This document shows positions 1-6,147 of a stretch of 13,656 nucleotides of DNA, piece after piece. The notes beneath the pieces were generated by a model. That model saw nothing but the letters and a program-made list of their open reading frames with translations. It had not been told where the DNA came from and ran no database searches. The stretch comes from an uncultured Lachnospiraceae bacterium (GTDB lineage: Bacteria > Bacillota > Clostridia > Lachnospirales > Lachnospiraceae), in contig CAJUSQ010000082.1 of the NCBI GenBank assembly GCA_910588885.1, positions 1 through 13,656 on the forward strand, read 5' to 3'. Made by a program: the position numbers and the translations under genes. How positions within the stretch are numbered: position 1 is the first letter of the stretch; each line of letters starts with the position of its first letter.

Positions 1-34
1 CCGTCATATAGTAGGATGAGACCCATAACCCTTT

Positions 35-40
35 GGAGGA
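35..40 (+). promoter_or_regulatory. Ribosome binding site fixing the dapF-like start
   Basis: GGAGGA lies 7 nt before the ATG at 48. A TTG at 33 in the same frame would give five more residues, but it precedes this site and has no Shine-Dalgarno sequence of its own, so ATG 48 is preferred. A TATAGT at 7-12 could be a -10 box, but its -35 would fall outside the window. Confidence 0.8.
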
Positions 41-47
41 AAATGGG

Positions 48-896
48 ATGGATGCTATTTTGTTAAAAAAATATCATGGCCTGGGCAATGACTATCTGAT
101 CCTGGATCCCAACAAAAACCCCCTTGCGCCCAATACCCGGAATATTGAGCTTCTGTGCCGGAGGAATTTCGGGGTTGGGGCGGACGGAATCCTGTATGGG
201 CCGATCGGGGGAAGGGAACCCTTCACTTTGCGCATCTACAATCCGGACGGTTCCCTGGCGGAAGGCAGCGGCAACGGCGTTCGGATTTTTGCAAAATATC
301 TGATGGATGAAGGGTACAGCAGCAAGGGGCAGCTGACCCTTTTGACGGATGGCGGACAGGTTTTGGCGGAATGTCTGGCGGCGGACTGCGGGCAGATCCG
401 GGTGAATATGGGAAAGCCCCGTTTCGCAGGGGAAGAGGTTCCGGTGGCCGGAATGAGGGATAGTGAAATTATTAACGAACCCATGGTTTTCCATGACCGG
501 ATTTATAATACCACCTGCCTTTTTATGGGAAATCCCAACTGTGTGATTATGATGGAGGAGATCAGCAAGCGCAAGGCCGTAGAGCTGGGGCCTTATGTGG
601 AGCAGGCCGGGTATTTTCCCAACCGCATGAACCTGCAGCTGTTAAAGGTCCTGGACCGGGACAATCTGCAGATTGAGATTTATGAACGGGGAGCCGGGTA
701 TACCCTGGCATCCGGAACCGGTGCCTGTGCGGCAGCTGCAGCAGCCCGGCGGATGGGGCTGGTGGACGGGAAAGTAACGGTGCATATGCCTGGCGGGAAC
801 CTGTTAATTGAGATTATGCCGGAAGGAAATATTTTTATGACGGGCCCGGTGGAATATGTAGGGGAGATCCGGGTGGCAGAAAGCTTCCTGGCCTGA
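48..896 (+). CDS. dapF: Diaminopimelate epimerase family protein with Ser at both catalytic Cys positions
   Basis: The 282-residue protein has the length and layout of DapF, which interconverts LL- and meso-diaminopimelate in the cytoplasm for lysine and peptidoglycan synthesis. Family motifs are clear: HGLGNDYLIL (10-19), FGVGADGILYGP (41-52), NPDGS (65-69), SGNGVRIFAKYL (74-85), MGNPNCV (160-166), FPNRMN (190-195) and YERGAGYTLASGTGACA (212-228). In well-studied DapF enzymes two cysteines act as the acid/base pair (Cys73 and Cys217 in Haemophilus influenzae). Here the matching positions are Ser74 (codon agc) and Ser222 (codon tcc). The usual His of GNPHC is Asn164, and the Glu in the ERGxGET stretch is Tyr218; the substrate-binding Glu213-Arg214 pair is kept. 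The reading frame is intact, so this is not simple decay. It may be a divergent but active subfamily, an isomerase for another substrate, or a binding protein. The fold assignment is secure; epimerase activity is not. Confidence 0.88.
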   Translation: MDAILLKKYHGLGNDYLILDPNKNPLAPNTRNIELLCRRNFGVGADGILYGPIGGREPFTLRIYNPDGSLAEGSGNGVRIFAKYLMDEGYSSKGQLTLLTDGGQVLAECLAADCGQIRVNMGKPRFAGEEVPVAGMRDSEIINEPMVFHDRIYNTTCLFMGNPNCVIMMEEISKRKAVELGPYVEQAGYFPNRMNLQLLKVLDRDNLQIEIYERGAGYTLASGTGACAAAAAARRMGLVDGKVTVHMPGGNLLIEIMPEGNIFMTGPVEYVGEIRVAESFLA

Positions 897-930
897 GAGG
901 GATTTGACGCGGCATCCGGCGGCGGAGTCT

Positions 931-978
931 GATTGCTGATGGCGGTATTTCATTGCCTGCAGCGGAATCTCTTTTTCT
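931..978 (+). terminator. Possible intrinsic terminator after the dapF-like gene
   Basis: GATT-GCTG (931-938) can pair with CAGC-GG-AATC (960-969), leaving a two-base bulge and a large loop that holds a small GGC/GCC inner stem. The tract TCTTTTTCT (970-978) follows directly. It lies in the 152-nt gap before argS and just upstream of the argS promoter, which suits a transcript end. The bulge and large loop make it weaker than a classical terminator. Confidence 0.4.
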
Positions 979-984
979 GTCCTC

Positions 985-1013
985 TTGCGCTCCGGCGGAA
1001 AATATGTTATAGT
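985..1013 (+). promoter_or_regulatory. argS promoter
   Basis: A -35 box TTGCGC (985-990) and a -10 box TATAGT (1008-1013) are separated by 17 nt, close to the housekeeping sigma consensus. Transcription would begin near 1020, giving a leader of about 30 nt that contains the GGAGGAAAAGAGGGAG ribosome site. The leader is too short for a T-box, so argS does not seem to be controlled by a tRNA-sensing leader from this promoter. Confidence 0.6.
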
Positions 1014-1048
1014 CATAGGCAAAATGAACGGAGGAAAAGAGGGAGTTT

Positions 1049-2818
1049 ATGGAAAAACTGATTGATATCATTTCGGAAGCGGTAATGAAGGCTTTTATGG
1101 AACAGGGATATGACGGAAAATACGGGAAAGTCACCCTTTCCAACCGGCCGGATTTGTGCGAATTCCAATGTAACGGAGCAATGGCGGCAGCAAAGGAGAA
1201 CAAATGTGCTCCGTTTTTGATTGCGGATAAGGTGGCCCTTGCCCTTCAGGGGAATCCCATGTTTTCCATGGCGGAATCCGTGAAGCCGGGATTTTTGAAC
1301 CTGAAGCTGGATGAGGGCTGCGTGGCCCGCTATCTGGAAGGGATGGCAGGCGAAGAAGGCCGTTTCGGCTGTGAGAAGGCGAAGGAGCCGAAGAAGATCA
1401 TGATTGACTACGGCGGCCCCAATGTGGCGAAGCCCCTGCATGTGGGCCATCTGCGGTCGGCGATTATCGGGGAAAGCGTAAAGCGGATCGGCCGTTTCCT
1501 GGGCCATGAGATGATCGGGGATGTACATCTGGGCGACTGGGGCCTGCAGATGGGACTGATTATCACGGAGCTGAAGGAGCGGGAACCGGAGCTGATCTAT
1601 TTTGACGAAGGATATGAGGGGGAATACCCTAAGGAGCCGCCCTTTACCATTGCCCAGCTGGAGGAGATCTATCCTACGGCCAGCGGGAAATCCAAGGAAG
1701 ATGCGGCCTTTAAGGAAGCGGCTATGGAAGCCACCTTTGCGCTGCAGCAGGGCAGGCGGGGATACCAGGCGCTGCTTTCCCATATTCTGGCGGTGTCTGT
1801 TTCAGACCTGAAACGGAACTATGAGAATCTGGATGTTTCCTTTGACCTTTGGAAAGGGGAATCCGATGCCCAGCCCTTTATTCCGGAAATGGTGGAGCGG
1901 ATGAAAGCAGAGGGCCACGCGTATCTTTCCGAAGGGGCCCTGGTGGTGGATGTGAAGGAAGAGACGGATACCAAGGAAATCCCGCCCTGTATGATTTTAA
2001 AATCGGACGGGGCCTCCCTCTATAACACGACGGATCTGGCCACCATTGTCTGGCGAATGAGGGATTACGATCCGGACGAAATCATATATGTGGTGGACAA
2101 GCGGCAGGAGCTGTATTTTACCCAGGTATTCCGGTGTGCCCGGAAGACCGGACTGGTGAAGCCGGAAACCAAACTGACGTTCCTTGGCTTCGGCACCATG
2201 AACGGCAAGGACGGAAAGCCCTTCAAGACCCGGGAAGGGGGCGTTATGCGTCTGCAGTATTTGGTGGAAAGCATCAATGAGGAGATGTATCGGAAAATTG
2301 CCGAGAACCATACGGTGGAAGAGGAAGAGGGCAGGAAGACAGCCCGGATTGTGGCCCTGTCCGCCATCAAATACGGGGATTTGTCCAACCAGGCGTCCAA
2401 GGACTATGTGTTTGACGTAGATCGGTTTACCTCCTTTGAAGGGAATACCGGGCCGTATATTTTGTATACCATTGTGCGGATGAAGTCGATTCTGCATAAA
2501 TATTTTGAAGAAACCCGGCTTCCCTTAGGGGCGGCGATCCTTCCGGCCCGTTCCGAAAGCGAAAAGGCCCTGATGCTTGTAATTGCCCGGTTTAACGGGG
2601 TGATTGAAAGCGCCTATGAGGAAACGTCCCCCCATAAGATCTGCGGGTATATTTATGAGCTGGCCAATGCCTTTAATCATTTTTATCATGAGACGAAGAT
2701 TCTGGCGGAAGCCGATGAACGGGTGAAAGCCGGTTATATCCGGCTCCTTACCCTGGCCAAAGGGGTTCTGGAGGTTTGTATTGGCCTGCTGGGCTTTTCG
2801 GCGCCGGAAAAGATGTAG
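1049..2818 (+). CDS. argS: Arginyl-tRNA synthetase
   Basis: This 589-residue cytoplasmic enzyme charges tRNA-Arg with arginine using ATP. The N-terminal tRNA-recognition domain spans about residues 1-110. The class I signature appears as HVGH (131-134) within KPLHVGHLRSAIIGES. The block GFGTMNGKDGKPFKTR (380-395) takes the place of the KMSKS loop, as is normal for many ArgRS enzymes. The C-terminal helical DALR-type anticodon-binding domain follows, from about residue 460. Length and all motifs are those of a complete enzyme. The ATG start is backed by a strong purine-rich ribosome site and by a good promoter 36 nt upstream. The stop codon lies only 2 nt from the stop of the convergent DHHW gene, so the two transcripts must overlap unless ended inside a coding region. 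Confidence 0.97.
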   Translation: MEKLIDIISEAVMKAFMEQGYDGKYGKVTLSNRPDLCEFQCNGAMAAAKENKCAPFLIADKVALALQGNPMFSMAESVKPGFLNLKLDEGCVARYLEGMAGEEGRFGCEKAKEPKKIMIDYGGPNVAKPLHVGHLRSAIIGESVKRIGRFLGHEMIGDVHLGDWGLQMGLIITELKEREPELIYFDEGYEGEYPKEPPFTIAQLEEIYPTASGKSKEDAAFKEAAMEATFALQQGRRGYQALLSHILAVSVSDLKRNYENLDVSFDLWKGESDAQPFIPEMVERMKAEGHAYLSEGALVVDVKEETDTKEIPPCMILKSDGASLYNTTDLATIVWRMRDYDPDEIIYVVDKRQELYFTQVFRCARKTGLVKPETKLTFLGFGTMNGKDGKPFKTREGGVMRLQYLVESINEEMYRKIAENHTVEEEEGRKTARIVALSAIKYGDLSNQASKDYVFDVDRFTSFEGNTGPYILYTIVRMKSILHKYFEETRLPLGAAILPARSESEKALMLVIARFNGVIESAYEETSPHKICGYIYELANAFNHFYHETKILAEADERVKAGYIRLLTLAKGVLEVCIGLLGFSAPEKM

Positions 2819-2820
2819 GG

Positions 2821-3921
2821 CTATTTCAAAAAGGTTTCGCTATGGTTCAGCACCAGGGTGCTGTACAGGAACAGGACATCGCTTCCTTCAAAGTCCAGGA
2901 ACTGATCCAGGAAATTGGGATGGATATAACGGATATCCACCAGGGTGATTTTGGCGTATCCGCTGGTCAGCAGGGGCGCCAGGCTGGAACCGAAGGAGTC
3001 CCGGAACAGGATCAGGGTTTTGTCCGTTTCGGCATTGGGATTTTCAATGGTAATCAGGGACAGGGAGCCGGAGAGGAACATTTCATAGGGATCCCGTCCC
3101 GAAGCCATGGTCAGGTTGTATACGGGGATTTTCCGTTGATTCTGCCAGTCGTAGACGCTGCAGCCGTTTATGGCCGGGCCGGTCAGATAGTGGAGGGAAT
3201 CCGGGGCAAGGGGCAGCCCGGACTGCCCGCGGTACACGCCGTAAAAGTCCCCGTTATGGGTGTGAATCCGGTAATCCTGGGAAAGGGACGTTCCCATGGC
3301 ATCGGCCAGACGGTCTGCCACATCCATAATCTTTTCCTGCCGCCAGTGGGTGTCGGTTTTGTAATAATCTCCTTTTTCCAGAAGATCCGAGATCGTAATA
3401 TATTTTGCAAAATCTGCTTTTTCCTGAAAAAATGCTTCAAATGCGTCGTAATCCATGGAAAGATGGCCGCTTTCCGGCGCCAGAAAACAGTTTTTATCCG
3501 GGATTACGGACAGATACACGGACTGCCCGTCGGTCAGATAGGTGTCGCAGATAAACCGGAATACGTCGACGCTGTGGGACAGGGAATCCTCGTTTTGCGG
3601 ATATTCCACGGCGGCCAGGAAGCCGTCCGCCCAATAGATGCCGTGGCTGTCCTTCCGGGAAAAAAGGGTGAGGGCCGTCAAAGCCTTAAGGGTCCGAAAG
3701 GAATCCCGGAAGGGAAAGGTATCCGTCACATGGGACTCGAACTGGGACATAAAGCGGCCGCTTAACACCGTCTCCCCGGACAACTCCGGCATTTGGGCCA
3801 GAAGACGCCGTTCACTGGCCGATTCCCGGGGCTTGGGCAGGAGGGTGCAGAGCAGAAAACCGAATGCGAACATCAGTACGAATGTAATGCAGACCGCCAG
3901 GTCTTTTTTTCTTGTATTCAT
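2821..3921 (-). CDS. DHHW family / AlgX-AlgJ-like SGNH protein, partner of the MBOAT acyltransferase
   Basis: The 366-residue protein begins with a short basic stretch and one hydrophobic segment (about 9-28), a signal anchor that places the rest outside the membrane. A Glu-Arg-Arg-Leu stretch (37-40) and a region rich in F, D, P and R (about 57-78) match the usual N-terminus of the family. The catalytic-type motif DTHW is at 190-193, and RDSFG with a likely nucleophilic Ser309 is at 307-311. This Asp-His plus Ser arrangement is that of AlgX/AlgJ and other SGNH-like acetyltransferases that put acetyl groups on exported polysaccharides. The gene is the last of a minus-strand operon, 36 nt after the MBOAT gene, with AAGGAGGA (3929-3936) as ribosome site. 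The likely role is transfer of acyl groups received from the MBOAT protein onto a surface polymer. The polymer is unknown because no glycan or teichoic acid genes are in the window. An esterase role cannot be excluded. Confidence 0.85.
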   Translation of the reverse strand: MNTRKKDLAVCITFVLMFAFGFLLCTLLPKPRESASERRLLAQMPELSGETVLSGRFMSQFESHVTDTFPFRDSFRTLKALTALTLFSRKDSHGIYWADGFLAAVEYPQNEDSLSHSVDVFRFICDTYLTDGQSVYLSVIPDKNCFLAPESGHLSMDYDAFEAFFQEKADFAKYITISDLLEKGDYYKTDTHWRQEKIMDVADRLADAMGTSLSQDYRIHTHNGDFYGVYRGQSGLPLAPDSLHYLTGPAINGCSVYDWQNQRKIPVYNLTMASGRDPYEMFLSGSLSLITIENPNAETDKTLILFRDSFGSSLAPLLTSGYAKITLVDIRYIHPNFLDQFLDFEGSDVLFLYSTLVLNHSETFLK

Positions 3922-3957
3922 AAAAACGTCCTCCTTGACAGGATGAAACAGTCCTTC

Positions 3958-5328
3958 CTAAAAGCGGAAGTACAGGAAGGGGTTGAACGAGCCGTCCACA
4001 AGGTAGGCAGTCAAAAGGAGCCAAAGGGCGGCCAGTGCGGCAGGCTCCGCCATAGCCGGAATCCGGAACAGCTTCCGGGGAAGGGGCGTTGCTCCCAGGA
4101 TCCCAAGAAGCAGGACGACCCAAAAGCTGCGGAGACAGTACAGGGCTTCGGCGGAAAGGAGCGGAAGCCCTCCGGCGCCGAACAGCCCGCCGATCTGGGA
4201 AAAAGCCTGGGGTATCGTTTCCCCGTTGAAAATCACAAAGCTGATCAGGACGAAAAACAAGGTATAGACATGGGAGAGGACACGGCATTTTTCCAGCTTT
4301 TTCAGGAGCCACAGCTTTTCTATCGTTAAAAGCAGGGCGAACAGCAGGCCCCATAGGAGGAAATTCCAGGCCGCCCCGTGCCAGAACCCGGTCAGGAGCC
4401 ATACCAGAAGGATGTTCAGCAGCTGCCGCCCCATGCCCTTACGGTTTCCGCCTAAGGGGATGTATACATAATCCCGGAACCAGGTTCCCAGGGAAATATG
4501 CCAGCGCCGCCAAAATTCCGTAATGCTGGCGGCAAGATAGGGATAATCGAAATTTTCCGAAAACCGGAATCCGAATATCCGTCCCAGGCCGATGGCCATA
4601 TCGCTGTAACCGGAAAAGTCAAAATAAAGTTCCAGGGTGAAGGCGACGGCATACAGCCAGCAGAACAGCACGGAGGGCTCCCCAGAGGCCAGAAACAGGC
4701 TGCAAAGCTCGCCCAGCTGGTTGGCCAGCAGGATCTTTTTGGCAAGGCCCAGGACGAAACGGCGGATTCCCAGGGCCGTTTGGTGGAGGGAAGGACTCGG
4801 CCCGCAGTTCAGCTGCCCCGCAATGTGGGAATACCGTACGATTGGCCCGGCCACCAGCTGAGGGAACATGGTGATGTAAAGCGCCAGGGAAAGCAGATTT
4901 TTCTGGGCTGCTTCTCCCCGGTAAACGTCTATGGTATAGCTGATGATCTGGAACGTGTAAAAGCTGATGCCGATCGGAAGCGCGATCTGCAAAAGCGGAA
5001 GGTTCAGCCCTGACAGGGCGTTGATATTTTCCAGAAAAAAGTCTGCATATTTAAAATACAGCAGAAACGAAAGGCTGATCAGTACCGAAATAATGCAAAA
5101 AACCCGCCCGTAAATACTTTTTCTATATTTTTCCACTAATAATCCAAAAATATATCCGAATAAAACGGAAAGCAATAAAACCGGAAGCCGTTTCGGTTCG
5201 CCCCACCCGTAAAAGATCAGGCTGGCCAGCAGAAGGACGATGTTCCGGAATTTTTTGGGGCCGATAAAATACAGCGCTGCCGTCAGGGGCAGGAAATAAT
5301 ATAAGAAGGTAATACTTGAAAACAGCAT
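3958..5328 (-). CDS. MBOAT family O-acyltransferase (AlgI/DltB-like)
   Basis: This 456-residue polytopic membrane protein has many hydrophobic segments from residue 5 to the end. It carries the AlgI-type block FWRRWHISLGTWFRDYVYIP (272-291) followed by LGG, and the MBOAT active-site motif GFWHGAAWNF (314-323) with the invariant His317. The C-terminus NPFLYFRF is typical. Members move acyl groups from a cytoplasmic donor across the membrane to an extracytoplasmic acceptor protein. It sits 31 nt after the lipoprotein gene and 36 nt before the DHHW gene, so the three are probably cotranscribed. The ribosome site is modest: GGAGA (5342-5338) is about 10 nt from the ATG. Another ATG (5335-5333) lies between them in a different frame and would compete for initiation. 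The chosen start gives MLFSSITFLYYFLPL, the normal family N-terminus. The donor is likely acetyl-CoA by analogy; the substrate polymer is not known. Confidence 0.93.
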   Translation of the reverse strand: MLFSSITFLYYFLPLTAALYFIGPKKFRNIVLLLASLIFYGWGEPKRLPVLLLSVLFGYIFGLLVEKYRKSIYGRVFCIISVLISLSFLLYFKYADFFLENINALSGLNLPLLQIALPIGISFYTFQIISYTIDVYRGEAAQKNLLSLALYITMFPQLVAGPIVRYSHIAGQLNCGPSPSLHQTALGIRRFVLGLAKKILLANQLGELCSLFLASGEPSVLFCWLYAVAFTLELYFDFSGYSDMAIGLGRIFGFRFSENFDYPYLAASITEFWRRWHISLGTWFRDYVYIPLGGNRKGMGRQLLNILLVWLLTGFWHGAAWNFLLWGLLFALLLTIEKLWLLKKLEKCRVLSHVYTLFFVLISFVIFNGETIPQAFSQIGGLFGAGGLPLLSAEALYCLRSFWVVLLLGILGATPLPRKLFRIPAMAEPAALAALWLLLTAYLVDGSFNPFLYFRF

Positions 5329-5359
5329 AGTTCATTTTCTCCGGGGGCCGTGAAATTTG

Positions 5360-5935
5360 TCAGGCAATGGAGGCTTCCATCAGCACTTTTGCGCCTTTTA
5401 AGGCAGAGACTGCCTTGTTTTTGTAAAGCTCTATAATTTCCGCATTTCCATAAGCTGTAATGATATATTTACTGTCAACCTGGAGGATGAGCAAGGTATC
5501 GGGCTGTCCGCAGAGCCATTGGGTGTCCAGGATATTTGCTTTTACGGCGTCTGCAAAAGCGCTGACGTCGGCCCCCTCCTTCAGGCGGTAGGCGGCTCCG
5601 GTAAAAGTGTTGGCGTTCATCATATGCACCATGGAAGCAGCGTCTTCGATCTGGGAAGCCTGATCCCGGGGCAGTCCCAGAGTGGTTTCCAGCTCCTCCG
5701 TCTTACTGATATCGAAAGTTCCGGGAGCATCCATAACGGCATTTTCCTGATTTCCCCCGTACATGGAAAACAGTTCTTCCTGGTCGTAGGTGTCCACGAC
5801 GGCCTTCAGTACGTCCAGGGCGCTTTCGTAGGCCGATTCCGAACCCTGCTGCTCCTCCCCGTCCGGTTTGCTGCCGCAGCCCGTAAGGGACAGAAGCATG
5901 GACATGGCCAATAATAAAATAGTTGCTTTTTTCAT
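5360..5935 (-). CDS. Small surface lipoprotein, possibly DUF4358-like
   Basis: The 191-residue protein starts with a clear lipoprotein signal peptide: two lysines, a hydrophobic core and lipobox LTGC with the lipidated Cys20. A Gly/Glu/Gln/Ser-rich linker (about 21-35) follows, then a compact domain to residue 191. That domain ends in a strand-rich part around LLILQVDSKYIITAYGNAE (148-166). The start is the Met of MKKATIL because AAAGGAG (5950-5944) lies 8 nt upstream; the longer upstream frame has no ribosome site and the next Met overlaps this one. I recall DUF4358 lipoproteins next to MBOAT and DHHW genes in related bacteria, and the C-terminal half fits that pattern loosely. The family name is therefore tentative. 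As first gene of the operon it is probably an accessory to O-acylation on the outer membrane face, with no visible catalytic motif. Confidence 0.8.
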   Translation of the reverse strand: MKKATILLLAMSMLLSLTGCGSKPDGEEQQGSESAYESALDVLKAVVDTYDQEELFSMYGGNQENAVMDAPGTFDISKTEELETTLGLPRDQASQIEDAASMVHMMNANTFTGAAYRLKEGADVSAFADAVKANILDTQWLCGQPDTLLILQVDSKYIITAYGNAEIIELYKNKAVSALKGAKVLMEASIA

Positions 5936-5943
5936 AATGCAAG

Positions 5944-5950
5944 CTCCTTT
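5944..5950 (-). promoter_or_regulatory. Ribosome binding site fixing the lipoprotein start
   Basis: On the minus strand AAAGGAG lies 8 nt before the ATG at 5935. It overlaps the next in-frame Met upstream, which rules that codon out as the main start. Confidence 0.75.
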
Positions 5951-5968
5951 CATGGATGATTTGGGTTT

Positions 5969-5998
5969 ATTATACACGAAAATTCCCGGTTTATCCAA
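5969..5998 (-). promoter_or_regulatory. Promoter of the lipoprotein-MBOAT-DHHW operon
   Basis: Reading the minus strand, a -35 box TTGGAT (5998-5993) and a perfect -10 box TATAAT (5974-5969) are 18 nt apart. Transcription would start near 5962, about 27 nt before the first codon. No other good promoter is visible in the short gaps between the three genes, so this one probably serves all of them. Confidence 0.7.
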
Positions 5999-6037
5999 CT
6001 TTTTCGATTTTTCTGCCAGATTTATCCAGCTGATAAA
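5990..6037. repeat. Inverted repeat and extra half-site over the operon promoter, candidate operator
   Basis: TTTATC and GATAAA form a 6-bp inverted repeat with a 5-nt spacer at 6021-6037. The same sequence TTTATCCA occurs again at 5990-5997, 31 nt away (about three helical turns), where it overlaps the -35 box. This spacing on one DNA face is what a dimeric regulator with a secondary site would show. The sites are A/T-rich and short, so chance is possible. Confidence 0.35.
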
Positions 6038-6134
6038 ATTTACTGCAAAATAAACGCTGCAATCGGCCCGGTTTCGGAAAGGACTCATATTATCCTGGCA
6101 ATTTGCAAATAATACGGGAAGTATTGAGAAAAAC

Positions 6135-6140
6135 AGGAGG
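6135..6140 (+). promoter_or_regulatory. Ribosome binding site fixing a TTG start
   Basis: AGGAGG lies 7 nt before the TTG at 6148. An upstream in-frame TTG at 6103 has no Shine-Dalgarno sequence. No convincing promoter is seen for this gene in the 212-nt divergent gap 5936-6147. Confidence 0.8.
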
Positions 6141-6147
6141 TGGTATT

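Noticed and set aside
33..47. TTG at 33 as the start of the DapF-like gene
   Set aside because: It precedes the GGAGGA at 35-40 and has no ribosome site of its own; ATG 48 is ideally spaced.
2776..3765. A 329-codon plus-strand frame opposite the DHHW gene
   Set aside because: Its protein is low in recognisable motifs and rich in G, Q and V, as antisense frames are here; the DHHW reading has a signal anchor, catalytic motifs and a ribosome site.
6054..6147. Promoter for the YyaL-family gene
   Set aside because: TATTAT at 6088-6093 and AATAAT at 6109-6114 could be -10 boxes, but neither has an acceptable -35 or TG extension.
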